Below are positions 18,420 to 27,138 of a DNA stretch of 64,000 bases, piece by piece (the first letter of the stretch is position 1; every line of letters begins with the position of its first letter). The notes below the pieces were generated by a model, which was not told the origin of the DNA, searched no databases, and was given only the letters and a program-made list of their open reading frames with translations. Position numbers and translations under genes: made by a program. The stretch comes from JAGQOZ01 sp041399205 (GTDB taxonomy: Bacteria; Planctomycetota; Planctomycetia; Pirellulales; Pirellulaceae). The stretch spans positions 62,001 through 126,000 of the forward strand of contig JAWKTK010000025.1 in assembly GCA_041399205.1 (NCBI GenBank). Direction: 5' to 3'.

Positions 18420-19868
18420 ATGCGGATTGCGTTGCGTTCACTTTTGATGGCGACCATTTTTATTGGCGGTCCGTTGGCAATGAACGCCGCGGCAGATTTT
18501 CCCACAATTCAATTGGAGCCGCTCAGTCAGCAGGAATTGATTTCGCCCGTGGGGATTACCAACGCTGGAGATGGATCGAATCGGTTGTTTGTAGTCGAGC
18601 AACGAGGCACCATTCGGATATTCGAAAATGGTTCGCTGCTTCCAGATCCGTTGATTGATCTGTCGTCGCAGTTGGTTCCCGAACGACCTGGGTTTGATGA
18701 ACGAGGCCTCTTGGGACTGGCGTTTCATCCGAATTTCGGCGAAGCCAACGTTCCGGGAAACGACAAATTTTACGTCTACTACAGCGCTCCGCAGCCGAAC
18801 GGTGATCCAGAAGATCCCGTCAATCCAGTGGATCACCAAAGCGTGGTGGCCGAGTATTCACTAACCGCCTTGGGGGCCAACACGGCCGATCCGGCGTCCC
18901 AACGCATCTTGATGACATTTGACGAACCGCAATTCAACCATGACGGCGGCAATCTGGCTTTTGGTCCGGACAACTATTTGTACATCACCACTGGCGATGG
19001 TGGCGGCGGCGGCGATAACGAACCAGGGCACACCGGCGGTGGCCCCAACGATCCGCTGGGCGGTTTGGGAAATTCGCAGGACCTAACCAAATTGTTGGGT
19101 AAAGTCCTGCGAATCGACCCCATGGGTTCGAATGGACCCAACGGGCAATATGGAATTCCCAGTGACAATCCATTCTTGGGGCACGCTACAGCTCGAGACG
19201 AAATTTACGCTTACGGGCTGAGAAATCCTTGGCGAGCTTCCTTTGACGATGGACCTGGCGGTACGAATCGCATGTTCATTGCCGATGTGGGCCAAGGGGA
19301 TGTGGAAGAAATCAATCTGCTGGAAGCGGGTGCAAATTATGGTTGGCGAGTGAAAGAGGGAACGTTCGATTTTGATCCAACCGCGTCGCCCGATCTGACG
19401 TCGCCACTGACCGATCCGATTGCGCAATACGGTCATCCCAGTTCAGAAAACGGACTGCCAAATATCGGTTTGTCAGTCACGGGCGGAGTTGTCTACCGTG
19501 GCGACGATCCGCAACTGCAAGGAAAGTATCTGTTTGGCGATTGGAGTACTGGCTTCCGAGATCCCGACGGGACACTATTGGGGCTGGAGGAAACGGAACC
19601 CGGAGTGTTTGATCTTGCCGTGCTGGATGTTGTCGGCGGTAATCCGATTGGCGAATACATTTTGGCCTTTGGATTGGACGAAAACGGCGAAGCCTATGTG
19701 GCCACCAAGGGAACGCTGGCGCCGAGTGCGCTGGACGATAACGGTGTGCCTACCGGAGCGATTTATCGAATTCGATCGGTGCCCGAGCCATCCTCGGGCC
19801 TTCTGGTTACTTCGGTGATGGTGATCGTTGCCGGTTACTTCCGCCGTCGAATTTGCTCAGAAAGATGA
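18420..19868 (+). CDS. Sorbosone/glucose dehydrogenase-like beta-propeller with PEP-CTERM anchor
   Basis: A 482-residue exported protein of the soluble PQQ-glucose dehydrogenase (GSDH) family. After a signal peptide (about residues 1-24) come 'SPVGITNAGDGSNRLFVVEQ', 'ERGLLGLAFHPNF', 'HDGGNLAFGPDNYLYITTGD' and 'YAYGLRNPWRASFD', all typical of this six-bladed propeller. The C-terminus is a PEP-CTERM sorting signal: VPEP, a hydrophobic helix, then FRRRI. The predicted fate is cleavage by an exosortase/archaeosortase-type enzyme, not seen in this window. The start is set by AGGGAGG about 8 bases before ATG 18420; a TTG at 18414 is less likely. Substrate unknown. Confidence 0.88.
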   Translation: MRIALRSLLMATIFIGGPLAMNAAADFPTIQLEPLSQQELISPVGITNAGDGSNRLFVVEQRGTIRIFENGSLLPDPLIDLSSQLVPERPGFDERGLLGLAFHPNFGEANVPGNDKFYVYYSAPQPNGDPEDPVNPVDHQSVVAEYSLTALGANTADPASQRILMTFDEPQFNHDGGNLAFGPDNYLYITTGDGGGGGDNEPGHTGGGPNDPLGGLGNSQDLTKLLGKVLRIDPMGSNGPNGQYGIPSDNPFLGHATARDEIYAYGLRNPWRASFDDGPGGTNRMFIADVGQGDVEEINLLEAGANYGWRVKEGTFDFDPTASPDLTSPLTDPIAQYGHPSSENGLPNIGLSVTGGVVYRGDDPQLQGKYLFGDWSTGFRDPDGTLLGLEETEPGVFDLAVLDVVGGNPIGEYILAFGLDENGEAYVATKGTLAPSALDDNGVPTGAIYRIRSVPEPSSGLLVTSVMVIVAGYFRRRICSER

Positions 19869-19979
19869 TACGATGGTGCCATGAAGGACCCAGTTGGTTC
19901 GTAGTATCGCCTTAAACGGAAAGCCGACTTCCCCAAGAAGACCGCTTCAGGGCGAGACGGCGAACTCGCAAATGGTGTC

Positions 19980-21076
19980 ATGGTAGGTATTGGTCTCCGA
20001 GTAATGCAGTTTATGAACGACAGAGGTTTTGCGGTGAATCGATTGATGTATTTTGGTCAGAGTTTGTTCGTCTATTTCTTGCTGGTTGCCGTGGCGCTGG
20101 CAGCCGAAGTAAGGCCTCCGGTTGGATTCGATTCAGGAACTGCGGAAGGCTGGATCGCCGGCCAAGCGTTTGCTAATCCAACGCTCCAGTCCAGTGGCGG
20201 TCCGCAAGGTGACGGAGACTCGTTCTTGCTGGTTGTGGGCAATGGCGGCAATGGCCCCGGATCCATTCCGGCAACGTTGAATAATGATCCGGAATGGGTC
20301 GGTGACTATGTCACTCCCGGAATTACTTCACTGTCGGTCGACATGATGAACGCCGAGGAATCTAGCTCGTTGCAAATGCGCTTAGTATTGTTTGGTCCGA
20401 GCAACCTGAACACGCGTTGGACTTCCGTGGATTTTGTCACCGTGCCGAACGACGGCGTCTGGCGGAATTATCAGTTCCCGATTGACGAAGCCTCTTTGAC
20501 TCGAGTTGCCGGAAATGGAACATTCGACAACCTGCTGGGATCGGTGTCGCGAATCATGCTACGCAATGATTCTGGTTCGCCTTCTCGAGGTGGTTCGGCC
20601 GCACGAGCTAACTTGGGAATCGACAATATCGCCTTTTTGTCGGGAATCCTAGGTGACTATAACGGCAACAATCAGTTGGATGCAGGTGATTTGGATTTAC
20701 AAGCCATTGGTATTGCGGCGAATGACTTGGCGTTTGATTTGGATGGCAACGGTCAAACCGATAACGATGACCGAACGGCCTGGATTCGAGACTTGCAAAA
20801 ATCATGGGTTGGCGATTCCAATTTCGATGGCGAATTTAACAGTTCGGACTTTGTGGCGGTCTTTTCTGTTGGAAAATATGAAACCGGGGCCATGGCTACC
20901 TATTCCGAAGGTGACTGGAACGGAGATCAATTTTTGAAAGCAGCGATCTTGTCGCGGCGTTTCAGGACGGCGGCTTTGAACTGGGGCCTCGAGTAGACGT
21001 GGCGGCGGTGCCCGAACCAGCGTCGACCGTCCTGATGCTATTCGGCCTGCTCGCCTTGGCCGTCAGACGAAAATAA
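19980..21076 (+). pseudogene. Secreted protein with four calcium loops and PEP-CTERM tail, one frameshift
   Basis: The first frame (to 20996) gives a signal peptide region ('LFVYFLLVAVALAAEV'), a beta-rich domain of about 190 residues ('WIAGQAFANPTLQSSGG', 'SLQMRLVLFGPSNLNTRWTS'), then dockerin/EF-like loops ('GDYNGNNQLDAGDLD', 'DLDGNGQTDNDDRT', 'GDSNFDGEFNSSDF'). The fourth loop breaks at a T5 run (20931-20935). Reading with six T gives WNGDQFFESSDLVAAFQDGG and then VPEPASTVLMLFGLLALAVR ending at 21076, an intact PEP-CTERM signal. The alignment with three sister proteins in this window needs exactly one extra base. The start is uncertain (ATG 19980 or about 20046). Confidence 0.75.
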
Positions 21077-21121
21077 CGGATGAACTTCTTCGATACTCAA
21101 GATTTGGAAAGATTGAAAAAC

Positions 21122-21631
21122 ATGAAACGATTCTTTTTTGCCCTAACCATGACCGTATTGCTTTCGGGAATCAGCCACGCTCAGACACACCTTCTGTCTG
21201 GTCCGTTGGATCCCATGCAGGCCTTGACCAATCCGGACAACATCGGTTCCGGAACGGGAGCGATTGCGGGTGACTATGACGACATCACCAACACACTCAA
21301 TTATTCGATCAGTTGGTCGGACCTTACTTCGGACGTCACCAATATGCATTTTCACGTCGGCGCGCCTGGCGTTAGCGGCGGAGTCGATTTGGGGATTCCC
21401 GGGCCGTGGACCAGTCCCTACGTCGGCAGCGGGATTGTGTTGAGTGATGACCAGGAATCGAATCTGTTGGCTGGCAACTGGTATGTGAATATCCACACCG
21501 GCGATTTTGGTGGTGGCGAAATTCGAGGCCAAGTTAACGTCACTGCGGTTCCCGAACCCAACACCGCTGTCGCGACCGCGTTTGCCAGTCTGGCGGTCTT
21601 TGGCATTATTCGCCGAAGACGCCGCAGCTAA
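21122..21631 (+). CDS. CHRD-domain protein with PEP-CTERM anchor
   Basis: A 169-residue secreted protein. After a signal peptide (MKRFFFALTMTVLLSGISHA) comes one CHRD (chordin-like) domain, recognised by 'FHVGAPGVSGGVDLGIPGPW', 'LLAGNWYVNIHTGDFGGGEI' and RGQV. The C-terminus is VPEPNTAVATAFASLAVFGI then IRRRRRS, a PEP-CTERM sorting signal. Bacterial CHRD domains have no firmly assigned function. I prefer ATG 21122 because it gives a clean signal peptide; an in-frame ATG at 21080 would add 14 residues. Confidence 0.88.
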   Translation: MKRFFFALTMTVLLSGISHAQTHLLSGPLDPMQALTNPDNIGSGTGAIAGDYDDITNTLNYSISWSDLTSDVTNMHFHVGAPGVSGGVDLGIPGPWTSPYVGSGIVLSDDQESNLLAGNWYVNIHTGDFGGGEIRGQVNVTAVPEPNTAVATAFASLAVFGIIRRRRRS

Positions 21632-21661
21632 GTTGCTGTAATCTTGGCTCACGGCGAAGTT

Positions 21662-21745
21662 GTTCGGCCCAACGGGCCCGTCGATTGTTTCGCCCAGGAC
21701 AATGTCCTGGGAAATTAGCGGTACGTTGGCCCTTCAGGCCAACGG
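21662..21745. repeat. Intergenic cluster of short hairpins
   Basis: Three adjacent palindromes occupy this gap: GCCC-AAC-GGGC (about 21667-21676), CCCAGGAC-AAT-GTCCTGGG (21693-21711) and CGTTGGCC-CTTCA-GGCCAACG (21724-21744). They resemble the GC-rich REP-like filler common between planctomycete genes. One of them could also end transcription of the PEP-CTERM gene, but no T run follows. The last hairpin runs into the 3' end of the next minus-strand gene. Confidence 0.6.
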
Positions 21746-22216
21746 CCGACCGCGTGCCGATTGTTGATCACTTGCTTCTCGAGCTTCACGCTCAAACGGG
21801 TTGTCGCGATAGAATCGGCGGCCCGTTAACCACACAAACACGGACGAAAGATAGTACGCAGGCAACATGAACGGACCCCAGCGTTCGTACTGGGCTACAT
21901 GCACTGTTTCATGCGTGCGGCAAATGTCCAAAGCCACATCGGTTTGCCCAATGATCACGTGTCCCAACGTTACGGCCAACGTAAACTGGCCATGCGGAAG
22001 ATGTTGGACAAACCATTTTGCACCGCCGTCATAGAACTCGATCGCTCGGCCGCGAATTTGCATTCGTCCACCAAAGCACATTCCTACACCGCCAATGGCA
22101 AGGCCAAGCAACGTGTACGGCGCCGCCCAGATGATACCAATGCAAAACAGCGTGCGGTCAATTTGCAAAATATTACCTCGTGCGTGGATTGCGTTGGGCT
22201 GCGCCGATTGGAGCAA
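21734..22216 (-). CDS. Small membrane protein with HETVH motif
   Basis: A 160-residue protein with hydrophobic segments near residues 23-45 ('LFCIGIIWAAPYTLLGLAIG') and about 115-130. Its C-terminal third contains 'CRTHETVHVAQYERWGPFML' and then 'RRFYRDNPFEREAREA'. HETVH fits the HExxH zinc-protease pattern, and the 'NPFExEA' stretch is conserved in a family often annotated only as a membrane or signal-peptide protein. No third zinc ligand can be assigned with confidence, so protease activity is a guess. It lies 27 bases downstream of the macro-domain gene on the same strand. Confidence 0.65.
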   Translation of the reverse strand: MLQSAQPNAIHARGNILQIDRTLFCIGIIWAAPYTLLGLAIGGVGMCFGGRMQIRGRAIEFYDGGAKWFVQHLPHGQFTLAVTLGHVIIGQTDVALDICRTHETVHVAQYERWGPFMLPAYYLSSVFVWLTGRRFYRDNPFEREAREASDQQSARGRPLA

Positions 22217-22243
22217 CCTGCATCATCAACAAGCTGCAACGGC

Positions 22244-22708
22244 CTAGACTCGGAAGCGAACAATAAGAACTCGCCCTTCAAATTGGCAAGATTTAAGTTC
22301 GTCTTGCATCATTGCTAAGACATTTTCGTGCGAACCGCCACCGGTACCTGCTCCAATTAGCGGAAACGCAATGGACGAAAAGCCATGTTCGGCTGCCAAG
22401 CGGATCGCGTTTCGAGTCGAATCGCGGATGGACCGTTCGGAAGATCGCCACCACATGCTAATGCCGGCCACGTGAATGATCGCTTGATAAGGGAGTCTGC
22501 CAGCGCCCGTCATAACGGCATTGCCCAGCGGGATGGGGCCTAGTTTGCCGAGTTCGCGGAACGGCCCCGTGCCTGCTCGCTTCTTGATCGCTCCGGAAAC
22601 TCCCTGCGGCAACAGCAACCACCAAGGAATGATGTTTCGGTTCCAAGCGTTCACGATCACTTCTACATCTTGATCCAGTAAATCACCGTGAACGATTTCT
22701 AGCTGCAT
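22244..22708 (-). CDS. Macro-domain protein
   Basis: A 154-residue single-domain protein. 'MQLEIVHGDLLDQDVEVIVN' followed by AWN is the ADP-ribose binding start of the macro fold, and 'GPIPLGNAVMTGAGRLPYQA' with IIHVAG and 'IAFPLIGAGTGGGSHENVL' complete the binding pocket. Macro domains bind ADP-ribose or related nucleotides and may hydrolyse ADP-ribosyl groups or O-acetyl-ADP-ribose. No toxin or ART partner is seen nearby, so a toxin-antitoxin role is not supported here. Cytoplasmic, no signal peptide. Confidence 0.9.
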   Translation of the reverse strand: MQLEIVHGDLLDQDVEVIVNAWNRNIIPWWLLLPQGVSGAIKKRAGTGPFRELGKLGPIPLGNAVMTGAGRLPYQAIIHVAGISMWWRSSERSIRDSTRNAIRLAAEHGFSSIAFPLIGAGTGGGSHENVLAMMQDELKSCQFEGRVLIVRFRV

Positions 22709-22902
22709 GGGACGAGGCCTTTGATACTGATTGGTTCAGCGATATTCTCTTTCACTGACTTTACAAATTCGCTTTGGATTTGCCAAATTTTTTCTGGGCT
22801 GGATTGACTTGACGAGGCGGTCAGTGCATTGAAATCCGTAGCGATGTGTTTCCATTTTTACAATGGCATTTTTTGACTCTCTGAAGTTTCGGCAGTGTTT
22901 AG

Positions 22903-23355
22903 CTACGGAAAGGTGGACGTCCAAAAACACGCTCGACAACGTTCGCCATCAAAAACGCCCTGGCCGTGCGGCGGCCAAAACGTGTAGCCTCGTCTAACAA
23001 TTCGGCGATCGGCGGCAAGGCACATCGGTTCGAAATAAACGGTTGGCTCGGTGAGCGGAGCAATCTGCCAACCGAGATCGTTGCACCACGTCAGAAATGC
23101 TTCTTCGGAAATGGCGAATTCAGCTTCCTCCGCGCCAAAATCTACATAAATCGTCACGTCCGCCGCGTCGTCAGGAAGCTGCAGCAAAGGCATGAGATAT
23201 CGGTTGGCGACTTGGGCTGTATCATGCAAGCGAATCGTTTGGCGTCGGAAGTTTCGATTGACGCATGAACCAACCGCAACCATGGCCGCACAAATAGTGA
23301 CCAGCGCCAGCAGTGATTTGAGGCTTAGTTTCATGTCAAATAATGGCAAGTTCAC
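22903..23355 (-). CDS. Hypothetical exported or membrane-anchored protein
   Basis: A protein of 150 residues from GTG 23355, or 143 from ATG 23334 (MKLSLKSLLALVTICAAMVA). The N-terminal hydrophobic stretch predicts a signal anchor. The rest is soluble ('DVTIYVDFGAEEAEFAISEE', 'WCNDLGWQIAPLTEPTVYF') with no family I recognise. The GTG start overlaps the upstream membrane gene stop (GTGA), which favours it and suggests a two-gene operon. Confidence 0.6.
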   Translation of the reverse strand: MNLPLFDMKLSLKSLLALVTICAAMVAVGSCVNRNFRRQTIRLHDTAQVANRYLMPLLQLPDDAADVTIYVDFGAEEAEFAISEEAFLTWCNDLGWQIAPLTEPTVYFEPMCLAADRRIVRRGYTFWPPHGQGVFDGERCRACFWTSTFP

Positions 23356-23699
23356 CGGTTAATTACATTGGCCAGCGTGGCGAATCCACATGAAAAGGTA
23401 ATGGTTCCGCCCAACAACACGGTACCAAACGAAAACCAATGTTGGTCATAGTTTGGTGTAAAGATTTGGCCTAGTGCGACCAGGCTGCATCCGGCAAGCA
23501 TGACTAGGACCGACCGACGCAGGTACGTTTGCCTGAGTCGCGAGCCGCAAGCGATACCGGCAATGGACCAGAGTAAGACACCCAACGCACTGCGCTGTGA
23601 AACCACGGCAGCCAAAATACAAGAAAACGTGGTGACAGTAAGGATGAACGATAGGCTGATTTGGCCCTGTGATAGCTCGTGCCGTTTAGTCTCGCCCAT
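23352..23699 (-). CDS. Small integral membrane protein, unknown
   Basis: A 115-residue protein with a short hydrophilic start (MGETKRHELSQGQISLS) and three to four hydrophobic segments ('FILTVTTFSCILAAVVS', 'ALGVLLWSIAGIACGS', 'SVLVMLAGCSLVALGQIF', 'FGTVLLGGTITFSCGFATLA'). No conserved motif is recognised. It overlaps the following gene by 4 bases, supporting translation of both. Confidence 0.6.
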   Translation of the reverse strand: MGETKRHELSQGQISLSFILTVTTFSCILAAVVSQRSALGVLLWSIAGIACGSRLRQTYLRRSVLVMLAGCSLVALGQIFTPNYDQHWFSFGTVLLGGTITFSCGFATLANVINR

Positions 23700-23793
23700 T
23701 CTAATTTGCTCGCAAGTAAAAGTTGCAAGATTCGAAGCAACCGCGTTGAAATACTCGTGTTAACCGTTGTCAGTAAAACTCAAAACACGCGTA

Positions 23794-24294
23794 TCAGCTA
23801 CTCGCCGAGCCGATTTTCTCGATCAGTAGTTCACGAAGACGCCTGTCATCTGTTTCCGTTAGCACTCGACGAGGAATAACGGTCACATCGCGTTTGCCAT
23901 AATAAAGAATGAAAAAATCGTCATCATACAGCCACGATTGATAAATGGACCATTGCAGTTGCGATTCGATGCTGTTCGTTTTGAAGTCGATACCTTCGTC
24001 CGAAAACACCAGCGAATATTCGTCCTTCAGCTTGGGCTGCGAGCGGTAAATCATACCGGGCAAAACAAATAACGCGTAGATGACCATCAGCAGCATCACT
24101 GCTCCGATAATCGTTATCGCCCAGCCGGCCCAACGATCGGAGGAATAGAACAGCAAGTAGATGCCCGCTGTCATTGCCAATAATCCGCCAATAACGTCGC
24201 GGCCGACCTTGAGAGTCGCACGATAGTGCCGCTTCATCGCCAGAATGTATTCGTCGCGAGTATACGTGAAGGTGATGGAAACGGGTGAGGTCAT
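23794..24294 (-). CDS. YcxB-like membrane protein
   Basis: A 166-residue protein starting MTSPVSITFTYTRDEYILAM. Two adjacent membrane segments lie at about residues 36-80 ('VIGGLLAMTAGIYLLFYSSD', 'AITIIGAVMLLMVIYALFVL'). The C-terminal cytoplasmic domain reads 'YSLVFSDEGIDFKTNSIESQ', 'LQWSIYQSWLYDDDFFILYY' and 'VTVIPRRVL', which matches the YcxB-like C-terminal domain layout. Function of the family is unknown. The ORF extends upstream to 24360, but conservation of the family pattern starts at 24294. Confidence 0.75.
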   Translation of the reverse strand: MTSPVSITFTYTRDEYILAMKRHYRATLKVGRDVIGGLLAMTAGIYLLFYSSDRWAGWAITIIGAVMLLMVIYALFVLPGMIYRSQPKLKDEYSLVFSDEGIDFKTNSIESQLQWSIYQSWLYDDDFFILYYGKRDVTVIPRRVLTETDDRRLRELLIEKIGSASS

Positions 24295-24712
24295 CTGTTC
24301 ATTTCCGCCTATGACAGAAGTCTTGTGATACGAGCGAATTCGAAACCGATACCACAGCAAGTGCTGCCGACGAACAACGCGTGAAAGACATGGCTTGGAC
24401 TCGATTCTAATTCCAACAACCGAAGGTCTTGTGACACCGTTTAATTCGAATCAAGCGATTTTGAATTGCCAGCCAATTATACTCTGGCCGTTCTTCGTTG
24501 CCAAACATCAGAAGGTTCCTACGGGATAGGCGGCACTTTCGCCCCGTGCCGGCTTGTCCGACACGAGCGAACGCTTTGAAGTTAGCACGATTTGATTGGC
24601 ACCGAACTCGATGAAACAGGAACGCAGCTCCCCTTGCGGCTTGTCCGGCAGGTTGCGAAGTAACGGGAACTTCGCAGGCAGGTTTGTTGTCGCATGGGCG
24701 TGGCGAGATTGT
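24295..24712. repeat. Intergenic region with copy of a local repeat
   Basis: About 420 bases without a supported gene. The segment at about 24545-24595 (CTTGTCCGACACGAGCG then a TTTGAAGTTAGCA end) resembles the segment at about 25455-25500 (CTTGTCGGCCGTCCGAC, ATGAGCGCG, TAAAGTTAGCA) on the other side of the metalloprotease gene. So the protease gene is flanked by two imperfect direct copies of a dispersed intergenic element. No transposase remnants are visible. Confidence 0.5.
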
Positions 24713-25282
24713 TTACTTCGGAGAGAACGTGAATTCTAGGACTAGCACTGTGACAAGTACGCTGAATAACCAGTACGTCACGGCGGGATCGATTTTCGCA
24801 GGGTCGGCGAGAAACGGCTTGATCGGGCCAAGTCGATGCCAAAGATGCAATCCCAGCGGTATTGTAATCGCACCGAATAGCAACAGCGTCCAAGTTGCAG
24901 AGCCTTGTTTTAGCATGACACCGCAATCGCCGACTCCATCCATTGAACCAAAGGCGATGTACGCTCCATTCGCGATGAGACAGAAACCGGCAAAGAAGCA
25001 CCCGATCTGGCGGGCGACGGGAATTCGCCGAGGAATAAATCGCCAGATGAGAACGGGAATGCTGCTGCCAAGAATCGGACCGAGCCACACAACGGTCAAT
25101 GGATGAGGATTTGGAGAAACGTCTGTACGTGAAATTGTCAGCGGATACAAAACAACTCGAGCGACCGTTCCACCGGTGGCCAACGCGCCTACGACGTGCC
25201 CGAATTCGTGAACCGCCAACATTACGAACCAGCTTAACGCTAAAAGCGAACCGATAAACATGACTTGGTGAAAACGTTGCAT
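24713..25282 (-). CDS. M50-like membrane metalloprotease
   Basis: A 189-residue polytopic protein. The first helix region carries 'AVHEFGHVVGALATGGTVAR', an HExxH zinc motif inside a membrane segment, as in site-2 proteases and the M50B-like group. Further hydrophobic segments follow ('PLTVVWLGPILGSSIPVLIW', 'QIGCFFAGFCLIANGAYIAF', 'WTLLLFGAITIPLGLHLWH', 'YWLFSVLVTVLVLEF'). A candidate third ligand is the aspartate in 'GSMDGVGD'. No PDZ domain is present. Substrate unknown. Confidence 0.75.
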   Translation of the reverse strand: MQRFHQVMFIGSLLALSWFVMLAVHEFGHVVGALATGGTVARVVLYPLTISRTDVSPNPHPLTVVWLGPILGSSIPVLIWRFIPRRIPVARQIGCFFAGFCLIANGAYIAFGSMDGVGDCGVMLKQGSATWTLLLFGAITIPLGLHLWHRLGPIKPFLADPAKIDPAVTYWLFSVLVTVLVLEFTFSPK

Positions 25283-25310
25283 TCGAAGAAGTCAATCGAA
25301 TTGTAAACTC

Positions 25311-25530
25311 GCCTTGCCCGGCAAGAAGCGAAAACTTCTGTTCGGGTTGGGCAAGCCAACCGGGGCGTTGTTGTTGGTATAGACGGATATAATCTCGCTA
25401 ACTGTAAAGCACCGGCCTGTGCTGGGCAAGCCAGCACAGAGTAGCCGGGTCGTCCCTTGTCGGCCGTCCGACATGAGCGCGAGTTCTAAAGTTAGCAACT
25501 CGTTCGAAAGCAACGAGCCCATTGAACCGG
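25311..25530. repeat. Intergenic hairpin array with GCAAG loops
   Basis: A string of palindromes sharing GGCAAGCC-like cores: CTTGCC-C-GGCAAG (25313-25325), GGTTGG-GCAAG-CCAACC (25345-25361) and CTGTGCTGG-GCAAG-CCAGCACAG (25417-25439). The third has a perfect 9-bp stem. A segment similar to 24545-24595 follows at about 25455-25500. These are REP-like dispersed repeats by appearance. They fill the gap between the membrane protease gene and the beta-propeller gene. Confidence 0.65.
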
Positions 25531-25553
25531 AATAAACGGTGTGCGTTGGCCGT

Positions 25554-26960
25554 TTACTTCGCCACGCAGTACAGATGCTTGTCCGAACGAATGATCAGCT
25601 GTCCGTCGGCAATTGCGGGTGTGGCGCTAAAGTCTTCCGTTTCCGAAGTCACTTTATTCGCAGCGATCTGCTGTAGTTCGTCGCCGGCTTGAATCACGTA
25701 AGTGATGCCGGAACGAGTGGTGTAGTAGATCACTCCGTTCGCGGCGATGGGCGAACCATAATCCTGTCCACCTCGACCACCACCTCGTCCTCCGCGACCA
25801 CCAAATCCACCTCGCCCCTGCCCTGCTCCACGACCACCTTGTTCGGCATTCGCATCGTCCGCAGGCGGATTTGCATTGGCAGCGGCGGGCGTTTGCAATC
25901 GGGACTTAAAGAGTTCTTCGCCCGTCTTGGCGTCTAGGCAGGTCACGACACCGTTGCCAAACACGTAGATGCGACCATCAAGGACAATCGGAGTGCCGAT
26001 GCGGTTGGATTGATTGCCTTGCCAAGCGATATGCGAATCGGTGACATCTTTCTGTCCGCCAACTTTGACGGCAATGCCTCCACCGCCACCCGGTCCTGAT
26101 TCGATGGCGATTACGGTGTCTGCAAACGGCACAACACTGGAGCACATCGAATTCGAACCAAATGCTTCGCAGTACCAACGCAAGCTTCCCGTTTCCGGAT
26201 CAAACGCCCAGATTTCGCCCGGAACCGCGATGACTAGATCGGTTCGCTGATTATCAACTGGGACCAGGACCGGCGTGCCCCAGGTGGAATTGAAGCCGGA
26301 AGCTTCTTTGCGCCAGACTTCTTCCCCGGTGTTCTTGTTCAAACCGACCAATGCTTCGCTTTCCGCCGTGGCGGTAACGATCAACACGTCTTTATAGAGG
26401 ATGGGACTGGACGCCGACCCCCATCCTCGCGCGCCCGATTCCGTGCCAATTTCTTGCTTCCACAATTGATTGCCATCCAAGTCAAAAGCTACGGCGCCGG
26501 TCTTGCCAAAGTAACAATAGATATGTTGCCCGTCTGAAACGGGCGTGTGCGAAGCGTAACCGTGTTCCGCGAACATACCGCCGTATTCGTCTTCCGGCAG
26601 ATAAGGTGACACCGTCTTGTCCCAGACGATCTTCCCGTTGGTTCGATCCACGCAAACCAGATGGCGCTGTAGGTCTTCCTGCTGACCCGGATTGCGGCGA
26701 TCCAATCCATATCCGGACCAGCAAGTCACATAAATCTTGTCACCAACCACAATCGGACATGAAGAACCAGCGCCGGGCAATTTGGTCTTCCATTTCAAGT
26801 TCTCGGTTTCGCTCCAGGTTGTCGGCAATTCAGTACCTTGCGCGGCCACGCCCGTTCCATTAGGGCCTCGGAAACGACTCCAGTCCTCAGCGGCTGCCAA
26901 ATGGATCATGGTAAAACAGGCAATCAAGAAGGCGGCCCGGAAACAGCACATACTTCGCAT
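25554..26960 (-). CDS. Secreted PQQ-like beta-propeller protein with RGG-rich insert
   Basis: A 468-residue exported protein (signal peptide to about residue 24, 'MIHLAAAEDW') with PQQ-enzyme-like repeats: 'WSRFRGPNGTGVAAQGTELP' at the start, then blades ending in W such as 'TNGKIVWDK', 'DGNQLWKQE', 'NTGEEVWRK' and 'ETGSLRWYC'. Planctomycetes carry many such 'RFRGPNG' proteins; PQQ binding is not established for them. Between blades, about residues 373-402, it has a low-complexity insert rich in RGG ('RGGFGGRGGRGGGRGGQDYG'), unusual for a periplasmic protein. The start at 26958-26960 gives a clean signal peptide. Confidence 0.85.
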   Translation of the reverse strand: MRSMCCFRAAFLIACFTMIHLAAAEDWSRFRGPNGTGVAAQGTELPTTWSETENLKWKTKLPGAGSSCPIVVGDKIYVTCWSGYGLDRRNPGQQEDLQRHLVCVDRTNGKIVWDKTVSPYLPEDEYGGMFAEHGYASHTPVSDGQHIYCYFGKTGAVAFDLDGNQLWKQEIGTESGARGWGSASSPILYKDVLIVTATAESEALVGLNKNTGEEVWRKEASGFNSTWGTPVLVPVDNQRTDLVIAVPGEIWAFDPETGSLRWYCEAFGSNSMCSSVVPFADTVIAIESGPGGGGGIAVKVGGQKDVTDSHIAWQGNQSNRIGTPIVLDGRIYVFGNGVVTCLDAKTGEELFKSRLQTPAAANANPPADDANAEQGGRGAGQGRGGFGGRGGRGGGRGGQDYGSPIAANGVIYYTTRSGITYVIQAGDELQQIAANKVTSETEDFSATPAIADGQLIIRSDKHLYCVAK

Positions 26961-27138
26961 TTATTAGTCCTTTATGCTTGAGAGCTTTCGGCAGATTCGA
27001 TCGATTCATGACGGTACTAACGAAGTCCGTTGGTATTTGCCTACATATTGTTTGGCAGGAACCAACGAATTCGGCACGCGAATCGCCTGTGTGGTAGATT
27101 TTGAGCAGACACAGGAAGAAAGCGAAAGAGGCAGTATT

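Noticed and set aside
20931..20940. Phase-variable poly-T switch controlling the PEP-CTERM tail
   Set aside because: A run of five or six T is too short for effective phase variation, and the same type of error recurs in unrelated genes.
22244..22708. Macro-domain gene as an antitoxin (DarG-like) of a toxin-antitoxin pair
   Set aside because: No ADP-ribosyltransferase-like partner lies next to it, and it lacks the DarG C-terminal extension.
24582..25295. 237-codon minus-strand open frame overlapping the M50-like gene
   Set aside because: The overlapping frame 24713-25282 has membrane helices and an HExxH site; this one is rich in Arg/Ser/Cys with no pattern.
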